Source: an uncultured Marinosulfonomonas sp. (GTDB lineage: Bacteria; Pseudomonadota; Alphaproteobacteria; Rhodobacterales; Rhodobacteraceae). From it: a stretch of 5,565 nt of DNA. Below are positions 1 through 4,822 of the stretch, in pieces. Each line of letters starts with the position of its first letter. Position 1 is the stretch's first letter. The notes below the pieces were generated by a model. It did no database searches, was not told the origin of the DNA, and was given only the letters and a program-made list of their open reading frames with translations. Location: contig CAMZKY010000179.1 of NCBI GenBank assembly GCA_947311455.1, forward strand, positions 1-5,565, written 5' to 3'. A program made the translations under genes and the position numbers.

Positions 1-649
1 GGATCGGCGCGGCAAAGGTGCGTTCCATCAGAGTTTGGGCGTGTTTGATCGGCGCGTCACTGTGATCGGTATTCGGGGCGAACCCCCGATAATAGCGTTG
101 TTCGCGGTGGCCGGTATCAACCACAAAATGCCGGCCTAAATCGCGCATAATTTCGGGGGAAATAAATCGTGCCACCAGCTCAAGGCCCAGATCTACCCAT
201 GACAGCATTCCGCCAGCCGTAATGATATTGCCGTCGCTGATCAGTATTTCGCCAACGTCCACAATGGATGAGGGGCTGTGGGTGCGCAACTCGCCCTCAA
301 GCGCCCAATGGGTTGTGACCCGTCGCCCGACAAGCACGCCGGAGGCCGACAGATAAAAAGCCCCCGCACAGGCCGACGCCAACACGCAGGATTTGCCGTT
401 GGCATTGGTCAGCCAATCCTGAACGGCAGGATCAGGGGTGAGGTAATGGCGATTGTTAAATGCAGGCGGCAGGATTGCGGCGGTGGGCAATTCTGGCGGC
501 AAATTTTCAGGTAAGACAACAGAATGGCTCAGGGGCGGCAGGCCATCACGATTACATAGGTGCGCGGCGTGAATGAACATCTCCCGCAGGCCTTCGATCG
601 CGGCAATCGAGGCCCCGGGGTAGTGCAGGATTACGAAATGCAGCGACAT
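1..649 (-). CDS. GlxA-family AraC-type transcriptional regulator, partial (C-terminus off the left edge)
   Basis: Read on the minus strand from the ATG at 649-647, the frame stays open to the window edge and gives 216 residues. The product is the sensor part of a GlxA-type regulator: a DJ-1/PfpI-like (class I glutamine amidotransferase-like) domain at about residues 1-190, followed by the first residues of the AraC helix-turn-helix domain from about 199. Family marks visible are YPGASIAAIEGL near residue 10, the nucleophile-elbow-like ASACAGAF with Cys94, TTHW at 112-115, TAGGMLSWVDLGLELV at 144-159 and REQRYYRGFAP at 182-192. Such proteins are usually about 310-340 residues, so roughly 100, including nearly all of the DNA-binding domain, lie outside. 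No clear Shine-Dalgarno precedes the ATG, but the distance from Met1 to the YPG motif is normal for the family. Members often sit beside an isochorismatase-family hydrolase, as here. The effector is unknown; amidotransferase activity is not expected. Confidence 0.9.
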   Translation of the reverse strand, partial: MSLHFVILHYPGASIAAIEGLREMFIHAAHLCNRDGLPPLSHSVVLPENLPPELPTAAILPPAFNNRHYLTPDPAVQDWLTNANGKSCVLASACAGAFYLSASGVLVGRRVTTHWALEGELRTHSPSSIVDVGEILISDGNIITAGGMLSWVDLGLELVARFISPEIMRDLGRHFVVDTGHREQRYYRGFAPNTDHSDAPIKHAQTLMERTFAAPI

Positions 650-669
650 GGCGATAATGGCGTGATTAT

Positions 670-683
670 TGTCATATCTGACA
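670..683. promoter_or_regulatory. Candidate operator: palindrome TGTCA-N4-TGACA
   Basis: The 89-bp spacer between the divergent regulator (start at 649) and the isochorismatase remnant (start at 739) contains a perfect inverted repeat, TGTCA-TATC-TGACA. A second, weaker one, ATAAT-N6-ATTAT at 654-669, lies immediately to its left. The position between divergent start codons suits an operator that could control both genes. That the GlxA-like protein binds it is inference from placement only; no consensus for this subgroup is known to me. No convincing sigma70 -35/-10 pair was found in the spacer. Confidence 0.35.
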
Positions 684-725
684 CTACGAAAATCCCCGAG
701 GCAGTGCAATAGATTCGGCAAACTG

Positions 726-733
726 AAAGGAAG
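726..733 (+). promoter_or_regulatory. Ribosome binding site for the GTG start at 739
   Basis: AAAGGAAG ends 5 nt before the GTG at 739-741. It supports GTG as the start of the isochorismatase remnant and shows that the translation signal of this broken gene is intact. Confidence 0.6.
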
Positions 734-738
734 CTAAA

Positions 739-915
739 GTGAAGACTGCACTGTTAAGTGTTGATTTGCAAAATGATTACTTTGATGATGGCAAGTTTCC
801 TCTTATCGGGATCAAGACCGCCGCGGCCAATGCGACGTTGGCGATGGGCTATGGGGCGGTGATGTCTACAGATCAGGTGATTGCACAGCTGTCGGGATCG
901 GGGCATAAAAGGTAA
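739..915 (+). pseudogene. Isochorismatase-family cysteine hydrolase remnant with in-frame internal deletion
   Basis: From a GTG start with a good ribosome binding site the frame gives 58 residues. The first 34 or so are a typical isochorismatase-family N-terminus: ALLSVDLQNDYF with the catalytic-type Asp9, then GKFPLIGIKTAAANA. The following stretch, TLAMGYGAVMSTDQVIAQL, resembles the extreme C-terminus of the same family, where the last helix and strand carry a '(Y/F)A-x-V-x-(S/D)T(D/E)' pattern. Family members are about 180-200 residues, so roughly 120-140 central residues are missing, including the catalytic lysine and nucleophile cysteine. The reading frame is preserved across the join. 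It therefore cannot be an active hydrolase and is most likely a deletion pseudogene, or less likely a retained minigene. It starts 89 bp from the divergent GlxA-like regulator and ends 19 bp before the alpha/beta hydrolase gene, with which it may share an mRNA. An assembly error across the deletion is the main alternative. Confidence 0.75.
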
Positions 916-922
916 ACACAAC

Positions 923-927
923 AGAGG
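923..927 (+). promoter_or_regulatory. Ribosome binding site deciding the start at 935
   Basis: AGAGG lies 7 nt before the ATG at 935. It favours this start over the in-frame TTG at 881, which would add 18 residues encoded inside the isochorismatase remnant and unlike the family N-terminus. Confidence 0.65.
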
Positions 928-934
928 CACAACC

Positions 935-1672
935 ATGACCGACGCAAAATTTCTAACCACCAAAACAGGGCGCAAGATTGCCTATCACCAAACCAAAGGC
1001 ACCGCGCCCGGGGTGGTGTTTTTGGGCGGGTTCAAATCCGATATGGACGGCACCAAGGCGATTTACCTTGAGGACTGGGCAAAAGCGCAGGGTCGTGCAT
1101 TTTTGCGGTTTGATTATTCGGGGCACGGGATTTCGTCGGGGGAATTTACCGACGGGTGCATTGGCGAATGGGCGGTGGATGCGCAGGAGGCGATCGAAAC
1201 ATTGACGGACGGGCCGCAGATTTTGGTTGGATCGTCCATGGGCGGCTGGATTTCGCTGTTGATGGCCAAGCGCATTCCGGCGCGGATCAAGGGGCTGGTT
1301 GGCATTGCCGCCGCGCCGGATTTTACCGAAGACAGCATGTGGAACGGATTTTCCGAGGCGCAAAAAACCGAATTGATGGGCGGGCAGGTGGCGTTGCCGT
1401 CGGAGTATGGGGAACCTTACATCATCACCCGCAAACTGATCGAGGACGGGCGCAATCAATTGGTGCTGCGTGCGCCGCTGGAATTGCCGTTTCCTGCGCG
1501 TTTCCTGCAGGGCACAGCGGACAGGGATGTGGATATGTCGGTGGCGCTGAAAATTCTGGAGCTGGCTGTGGGGGATGACATTCAGTTAACCATGGTAAAA
1601 GGGGCCGATCACCGATTTTCAACGCCGGATTGTTTGGCGATGATTGAAAATGCGGTCAGGCAGGTTTCATAA
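935..1672 (+). CDS. ABHD10-like alpha/beta hydrolase (probable thioesterase/carboxylesterase)
   Basis: The product is a 245-residue single-domain cytoplasmic alpha/beta hydrolase with no signal peptide. It has an oxyanion-type loop FLGGFKSDMDGTKA at 29-42, the strand AFLRFDYSGHG at 55-65, the nucleophile elbow GSSMGG with Ser101 at 99-104, a GTADRDVD acid loop with Asp196 the likely acid, and GADHRFS with His226. The pattern of FxSDMxGTKA, RFDYSGHGxSxG, GSSMGGW and GLVGIAAAPDFTE matches the bacterial relatives of mitochondrial ABHD10, an acyl-protein (S-depalmitoylating) thioesterase and glucuronide esterase. The bacterial substrate is unknown, so an ester or thioester hydrolase is as far as the sequence goes. 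All three catalytic residues are present and length is normal. The start follows a good ribosome binding site 19 bp after the isochorismatase remnant, so both may lie on one transcript. Confidence 0.9.
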   Translation: MTDAKFLTTKTGRKIAYHQTKGTAPGVVFLGGFKSDMDGTKAIYLEDWAKAQGRAFLRFDYSGHGISSGEFTDGCIGEWAVDAQEAIETLTDGPQILVGSSMGGWISLLMAKRIPARIKGLVGIAAAPDFTEDSMWNGFSEAQKTELMGGQVALPSEYGEPYIITRKLIEDGRNQLVLRAPLELPFPARFLQGTADRDVDMSVALKILELAVGDDIQLTMVKGADHRFSTPDCLAMIENAVRQVS

Positions 1673-1680
1673 ATTTTCAG

Positions 1681-1690
1681 ATGCGCGCAT
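1681..1690. other. Perfect 10-bp palindrome ATGCGCGCAT downstream of the ABHD10-like gene
   Basis: This self-complementary sequence starts 8 bp after the stop codon and is followed by TTTT. As a hairpin it would have almost no loop and only a 3-4 bp stem, so it is a poor terminator. It may be a protein-binding site upstream of the next gene, or chance. Confidence 0.2.
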
Positions 1691-1738
1691 TTTGACTGTG
1701 TTCAAGTTGATTCCAATGTTTTAGGTTGTGATCAATCT

Positions 1739-1744
1739 TACAAT
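1739..1744 (+). promoter_or_regulatory. Possible -10 element (TACAAT) for the second alpha/beta hydrolase
   Basis: The 88-bp spacer at 1673-1760 is AT-rich compared with the flanking genes. TACAAT matches five of six bases of the sigma70 -10 consensus and lies 16 bp before the ATG at 1761, which would give a 5' leader of about 10 nt. No good -35 hexamer is found at 16-18 bp, and no Shine-Dalgarno precedes the ATG. Support is therefore weak. Confidence 0.3.
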
Positions 1745-1760
1745 TTAAAAGCCCATATTT

Positions 1761-2471
1761 ATGATCGAGCCGCTACTGTTAATTCCGGGATTGATGTGCG
1801 ATGCACGTTTGTTTTCACCACAAGTGATCGAGTTTTCCGCCGAACGCTCGGTGCAGGTTGCCGCGATTGGTATGGGAAAAACAATCGTGGAAATGGCCAA
1901 GATTGCGCTGGAACAAGCGCCGGCGCGATTTGCCGTGGCAGGGCTGGGTATGGGCGGGACTGTGGCGATGGAAATTGCCCGCGTTGCACCGGAACGGGTG
2001 ACGCGTATCGCTTTGATGGACACAAATTCGCAATCGGAAATGTCGACAGTGGCCGCCGCGCGCGAGCCGCAGATTGTGCGGGCCAAATCGGGGCGGTTTA
2101 GCGAGGTTCTGGATGAAATTCTACCGATAGACAGCTTGGCCCCCAACCCCAATCGCAACGATATTCGCGCGCTTTTGCATTCGATGGGGATGCGGTTCGG
2201 GGTTGAGGCCTTTGTGCGCCAATCACGGGCCATGCAACGGCGTTTGGATCAGCAGGCAACCCTGCGTAAAATTCGGATGCCGGCGCTGGTTTTATGCGGA
2301 AAATACGATAATTTAACCCCGCCGCGCCGCCACGAATTTATGTCGGAATTGATCCCGTATGCGCAGCTGAAAATTATCGAGAGCGCCGGTCATGTGCCAA
2401 CGATCGAAGCGCCTTATGAAACCAATGCTGCCCTTCGCGAATGGTTTAAACAGCCGATGGTTTTGCGGTAG
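1761..2471 (+). CDS. Alpha/beta hydrolase-fold protein lacking the nucleophile serine
   Basis: The 236-residue product has the alpha/beta hydrolase fold: LLLIPGLMCDARLF at 5-18, a strand and elbow AVAGLGMGGTVAMEIA at 58-73, ALMDTN at 84-89, a helical cap at about 105-165, the acid loop ALVLCGKYDNLTPP with Asp183, and SAGHVPTIE with His211. Relatives I recall read GLSMGG at the elbow. Here the central residue is Gly63 (codon GGT, 1947-1949), so the nucleophile is absent while Asp and His remain. The rest of the protein is intact, with no frameshift and a normal length, so it may be a recently inactivated enzyme, a binding or regulatory protein, or an enzyme of altered chemistry. The start is set by the conserved N-terminal strand, although no Shine-Dalgarno is visible. 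It is separated from the ABHD10-like gene by 88 bp and may have its own promoter. It is convergent with the ubiquinone hydroxylase gene. Confidence 0.85.
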   Translation: MIEPLLLIPGLMCDARLFSPQVIEFSAERSVQVAAIGMGKTIVEMAKIALEQAPARFAVAGLGMGGTVAMEIARVAPERVTRIALMDTNSQSEMSTVAAAREPQIVRAKSGRFSEVLDEILPIDSLAPNPNRNDIRALLHSMGMRFGVEAFVRQSRAMQRRLDQQATLRKIRMPALVLCGKYDNLTPPRRHEFMSELIPYAQLKIIESAGHVPTIEAPYETNAALREWFKQPMVLR

Positions 2472-2472
2472 A

Positions 2473-2489
2473 GGGGGCTGTCTGCCCCC
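2473..2489. terminator. GC-rich hairpin between convergent genes, possible terminator
   Basis: GGGGGC-TGTCT-GCCCCC forms a perfect 6-bp stem with a 5-nt loop, starting 1 bp after the stop codon of the alpha/beta hydrolase. No T-run follows on the plus strand, so it is not a classical intrinsic terminator. On the minus strand a run of seven T (complement of 2532-2538) lies just after the hydroxylase stop, but only a weak 5-bp stem precedes it. Together the 80-bp spacer probably serves both genes as a termination region. From memory, similar GC hairpins followed by an ATTTGAA-like segment and an A-run recur in Rhodobacterales intergenic regions. Confidence 0.45.
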
Positions 2490-2551
2490 CATCTGGCCCC
2501 GGCTACGCCTTGGAGCAGTCTCATTTGAACGAAAAAAAGATGGTGGCCGGT

Positions 2552-3751
2552 TTATCGGGTGCCAAGCCCGGCACGCATCAGGTTTTTGCGGATCGGGGTG
2601 GCGGAATAGAACGTATCAAGCATCTTGGCGCGGATATCGCGCATTGCCTGATTTGAAATCATCGAGGCGCGGTTTAGGGCGTTGACCCCGGCAATACGCG
2701 CGCGGATTTCGGGGTGGCGGCGGCGTTGGTAGGTTTGCAGCATTTCAGGACTTCCCAGATCATCGGGGTTGGCATTGGCCAGCTCCAGCAATACGCGCAT
2801 GTCGCCAAGGCTCATGTTTAGGCCTTGGGCGCCGATGGGCGGCACAACATGGGCGGCTTCGGCAATCAGGGCGGTGCGCTCGCCGATCATTTTATCAGCG
2901 ATTTGGCTGATAATTGGCCAGACGCTGCGGCGGGAGGTCAGCACCATCGGGCCAAGAATTTCGCAGGAGCGACGATTCATTTCGGCCTCGAACGCGGGCA
3001 CATCAAGGGCGGCCAAACGCGCCACTTCGGGGCCGCGTTCCATCCAGACGATGGCCGAACAATGCGCCCCCTCACGATCCGGCAGAGGCACAAGAGTGAA
3101 CGGCCCGCCGGAGCGGTGGATCTCGGTCGAGACATTTTCATGGGGCATCAGGTGGGTTACGGAAAAGGCCAGTGCCTTTTGCCCGTAGCGCATGGTTTTC
3201 ACCCCGATATCCAAGGCGTCGCGCATCGGGGAATTACGCCCGTCAGCGGCAATCAGCAAACGCGCGCGGATTTGTGAATTGTCGGACAAAGACACCAGCG
3301 CCGCGCCTTCGCGGGTAAGCAGGCGTTTTGTCGATACACCCGTCAGAAAGCTGACATTGGGCATTTGTTCCAGATGCGCCACCATTTCGCGGCGCAGTAG
3401 CCAATTCGGCAGATTCCAGCCAAATGGCAGATCGGAAATATCGGCGGCGTTAAAATCCTTGATCAAACGCGGGGTTGGCTCTACCCCGCCTGCGTCAACG
3501 ATGCGCATGATCTGCAAAGGCGCTGCAAAGGGCGATAGGCGATCCCAGAGGCCAGCGGATATCAGCAATTCACGTGCGGGCTGCAAAAATGCAGTGCTGC
3601 GCAGATCCGAGTTTTCACTGGTGGCATTGGTGACGGGGGGTGTTGGATCAACGCAGATCACCGAAAAACCGGCGGCCCCGAATGCGGTGGCAGCGGTTAA
3701 TCCGGCAACACCGCCGCCGGAAACGAGAATGTCGGTTTCAATGCGTTCCAA
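2552..3751 (-). CDS. FAD-dependent UbiH/UbiF/Coq6-family hydroxylase (ubiquinone biosynthesis)
   Basis: The 399-residue product is a class A flavoprotein monooxygenase of the UbiH/UbiF/Coq6 family, which hydroxylates the aromatic ring of polyprenylated ubiquinone precursors using NAD(P)H and O2. It has an N-terminal FAD-binding Rossmann motif ILVSGGGVAGLTAA (Gly12, Gly14, Gly17), the DG motif IAADGRNS with Asp170, and the second FAD motif at about 296-317, IAEAAHVVPPIGAQGLN then MSLGD. In that motif the family's usual GDAAH reads AEAAH, with Glu298 in place of Asp; I believe this occurs in related alphaproteobacterial proteins. The start is TTG (3751-3749) with AAGGTG 5 nt upstream; the next in-frame Met is at residue 82, far inside the fold. 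Length is normal (about 390-410). Which ring position it hydroxylates (C1, C5 or C6) cannot be told from sequence, so no gene symbol is given. It lies 33 bp behind the small membrane protein gene and is probably co-transcribed with it. Confidence 0.92.
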   Translation of the reverse strand: MERIETDILVSGGGVAGLTAATAFGAAGFSVICVDPTPPVTNATSENSDLRSTAFLQPARELLISAGLWDRLSPFAAPLQIMRIVDAGGVEPTPRLIKDFNAADISDLPFGWNLPNWLLRREMVAHLEQMPNVSFLTGVSTKRLLTREGAALVSLSDNSQIRARLLIAADGRNSPMRDALDIGVKTMRYGQKALAFSVTHLMPHENVSTEIHRSGGPFTLVPLPDREGAHCSAIVWMERGPEVARLAALDVPAFEAEMNRRSCEILGPMVLTSRRSVWPIISQIADKMIGERTALIAEAAHVVPPIGAQGLNMSLGDMRVLLELANANPDDLGSPEMLQTYQRRRHPEIRARIAGVNALNRASMISNQAMRDIRAKMLDTFYSATPIRKNLMRAGLGTR

Positions 3752-3756
3752 TTTAT

Positions 3757-3762
3757 CACCTT
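3757..3762 (-). promoter_or_regulatory. Ribosome binding site for the TTG start of the hydroxylase
   Basis: On the minus strand AAGGTG lies 5 nt before TTG at 3751-3749. With no ATG or GTG in frame that would keep the FAD-binding motif, this site decides the unusual start codon. Confidence 0.65.
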
Positions 3763-3784
3763 TTTACAAAGTGATACAATCAAG

Positions 3785-3982
3785 TCAGCCGAATGAAAAC
3801 ACCACCATGATCAAAATCGCCAATCCGGCCATGCCGATCATTGGGAAAACCACGCCAACCGGGCCAAAAACCAGACCAGAAACCACCAATGCACCGACGA
3901 AAGCCAATAGCATCAGCACCACGATAAAATCGCGGCGGGATTCTTGTTTTGGGGTGAGGGCGTTTGCGGAATCATTGCTCAT
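3785..3982 (-). CDS. Small two-helix membrane protein of unknown function
   Basis: The 65-residue product has a polar N-terminus of about 18 residues containing Lys12, Arg16 and Arg17. Two hydrophobic segments follow, at about 19-38 (FIVVLMLLAFVGALVVSGLV) and 44-63, joined by a short FGPVG turn. By the positive-inside rule both ends should face the cytoplasm. A strong Shine-Dalgarno (AGGAGA, 3994-3989) lies 6 nt before the ATG, which argues that the gene is real. I do not recognise a named family. It precedes the ubiquinone hydroxylase by 33 bp on the same strand, so a link to membrane quinone biosynthesis is possible but rests only on position. It begins 91 bp after the HAD gene; that gap shows no clear promoter. 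Confidence 0.75.
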   Translation of the reverse strand: MSNDSANALTPKQESRRDFIVVLMLLAFVGALVVSGLVFGPVGVVFPMIGMAGLAILIMVVFSFG

Positions 3983-3988
3983 ATTAAA

Positions 3989-3994
3989 TCTCCT
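3989..3994 (-). promoter_or_regulatory. Ribosome binding site of the small membrane protein
   Basis: AGGAGA on the minus strand, 6 nt before the ATG at 3982-3980. It is among the strongest Shine-Dalgarno sites in the window and supports a short gene that could otherwise be doubted. Confidence 0.7.
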
Positions 3995-4073
3995 GTTTGC
4001 GTTAGGGGGCTATATGGGCAAAGAAAGATTAAGTTTCGATGTGTAAAATGGCTGTCGTGCGAATTTGACGCAT

Positions 4074-4721
4074 TCATGTAACGAGATGTTTTAAGAAATC
4101 TGTCAGATCATCGGTGTGGTGATGGATGTGATCCCCGCGCTTGGGGGTGGGCGAAACATAGACACAGGCCATTCCCATATCATGCGGGGCCAAAAGATTG
4201 CGGTGATCGTCTTCGAACATCGCGGCTTTGGCCGTATCCAGCCCGTCGATTTTAAACACGGTATCAAAGGCGGCTTTGTCGGGTTTGGGGTGGAAATTGG
4301 CGTGTTCAACCCCGTAAACCGCATCAAACAGATCATTCAGCCCGCGCGCCGCCAGCACATTTTGCGCATAGGGTTTTGAGCCGTTGGTAAACACAATTTT
4401 GCGCCCCGGCAGGGCGCGGATATGGGCGGCCAGAGCGGGAGCCTTTTCCAGATGATCCAGTGAAATATCATGCACATGGGTGAGGTAGGGTGCAGGATCG
4501 ACATCATGTTCGCGCATCAAACCGGCCAAGGTGGTGCCGTATTTTGTCCAGTAATAACCGCGCAGATAATCGGCGCGATCCCGATCAACACCAAGGGCAT
4601 CCATCACATAATCTGTCATCCGCACTTCGATTTGATCGAACAGGCGGGCATGGGGCGGGTAAAGCGTATTGTCCAGATCAAAGACCCAATACTGAACGTG
4701 TGAAAACTGTTGTTTGATCAT
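4074..4721 (-). CDS. HAD-superfamily pyrimidine 5'-nucleotidase-like phosphatase
   Basis: The 215-residue cytoplasmic protein carries all four haloacid dehalogenase motifs: motif I DLDNTLYP with nucleophile Asp15 and acid/base Asp17, motif II FTNGS at 111-115, motif III lysine in HPKPDKAAF (Lys146 or Lys149), and motif IV FEDDHRN with Asp171 and Asp172 for Mg2+. A helical cap at about 25-95, with RGYYWTKYGTTLAGL in the middle, gives the arrangement of the SDT1/pyrimidine 5'-nucleotidase subgroup, which dephosphorylates UMP, CMP and similar small phosphates. Substrate specificity here is inferred. Length is typical (about 210-240). The ATG at 4721 has no Shine-Dalgarno, but a promoter-like TTGCGC-N17-TAGCAT ends only 6 bp before it, suggesting a leaderless or nearly leaderless mRNA. 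The gene is divergent from the GntR-type regulator and is followed, after 91 bp, by the membrane protein and ubiquinone hydroxylase genes. Confidence 0.9.
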   Translation of the reverse strand: MIKQQFSHVQYWVFDLDNTLYPPHARLFDQIEVRMTDYVMDALGVDRDRADYLRGYYWTKYGTTLAGLMREHDVDPAPYLTHVHDISLDHLEKAPALAAHIRALPGRKIVFTNGSKPYAQNVLAARGLNDLFDAVYGVEHANFHPKPDKAAFDTVFKIDGLDTAKAAMFEDDHRNLLAPHDMGMACVYVSPTPKRGDHIHHHTDDLTDFLKHLVT

Positions 4722-4727
4722 TTGATA

Positions 4728-4756
4728 ATGCTAGCTTGCGCGCAGGGTTTGCGCAA
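4728..4756 (-). promoter_or_regulatory. Candidate promoter for the HAD gene, giving a leaderless mRNA
   Basis: On the minus strand TTGCGC (4756-4751) and TAGCAT (4733-4728) are spaced by 17 bp. TAGCAT matches four of six -10 consensus bases and TTGCGC three of six -35 bases. The -10 ends 6 bp before the ATG at 4721, so initiation at the usual distance would start the RNA at or next to the start codon. That agrees with the missing Shine-Dalgarno. Confidence 0.4.
4749..4756. promoter_or_regulatory. Palindrome TTGCGCAA in the HAD/GntR divergent spacer, candidate operator
   Basis: A perfect 8-bp palindrome that contains the candidate -35 of the HAD promoter. The half TTGCGC recurs at 4736-4741. 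A further TTTG-N5-CAAA inverted repeat at 4763-4775 overlaps the candidate -35 of the regulator gene. Short palindromes of this kind suit FadR-type GntR regulators, but the match is by type only. Confidence 0.25.
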
Positions 4757-4768
4757 TGTGTGTTTGGC

Positions 4769-4797
4769 TTGCAAATTCGTGGGTGACATCCTAGCGT
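4769..4797 (+). promoter_or_regulatory. Candidate promoter for the GntR-type regulator gene
   Basis: TTGCAA (4769-4774) and TAGCGT (4792-4797) are spaced by 17 bp, and transcription would begin near 4804, about 20 nt before the ATG. The leader would include the Shine-Dalgarno at 4813-4817. The -35 matches four of six consensus bases and the -10 only three, so this is tentative. Confidence 0.35.
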
Positions 4798-4812
4798 GCA
4801 TAAAAACCCGTT

Positions 4813-4817
4813 GGAGG
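4813..4817 (+). promoter_or_regulatory. Ribosome binding site deciding the GntR gene start
   Basis: GGAGG lies 5 nt before the ATG at 4823. It selects this start over the in-frame upstream codon at 4796, which would place the ribosome binding site inside the coding sequence. Confidence 0.8.
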
Positions 4818-4822
4818 CCAAA

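Noticed and set aside
278..514. 78-residue plus-strand open frame near the left edge
   Set aside because: It lies opposite the GlxA-like regulator, whose conserved motifs fill the same bases.
881..934. Upstream TTG start adding 18 residues to the ABHD10-like hydrolase
   Set aside because: The extra residues are read out of frame within the isochorismatase remnant, while the ATG at 935 has AGAGG 7 nt upstream and gives the family-like N-terminus.
953..1459. 168-residue minus-strand open frame opposite the ABHD10-like hydrolase
   Set aside because: It overlaps a gene with a full catalytic triad, and its translation is rich in Arg, Pro and His with no family marks.
1681..1694. Palindrome ATGCGCGCAT plus TTTT as an intrinsic terminator of the ABHD10-like gene
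   Set aside because: A perfect palindrome leaves no loop, and the stem would be only 3-4 bp. It is listed only as a weak palindrome.
1745..2233. 162-residue minus-strand open frame opposite the second alpha/beta hydrolase
   Set aside because: It is the complement of a conserved fold, with low-complexity Ser/Ile/Ala composition and no domain.
2769..3277. Plus-strand open frames of 139 and 150 residues inside the hydroxylase region
   Set aside because: They overlap each other and the FAD motifs of the minus-strand gene and have no recognisable protein features.
3192..4046. 284-residue plus-strand open frame opposite the ubiquinone hydroxylase and small membrane protein
   Set aside because: It spans two minus-strand genes with clear motifs and ribosome binding sites and the gap before them. 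Its own translation is rich in Ser, Arg and Thr, with no recognisable domain. It is an antisense shadow.
4796..4822. Upstream start adding 9 residues to the GntR-type regulator
   Set aside because: The GGAGG that serves the ATG at 4823 would then lie inside the coding region, and the upstream codon has no ribosome binding site of its own.
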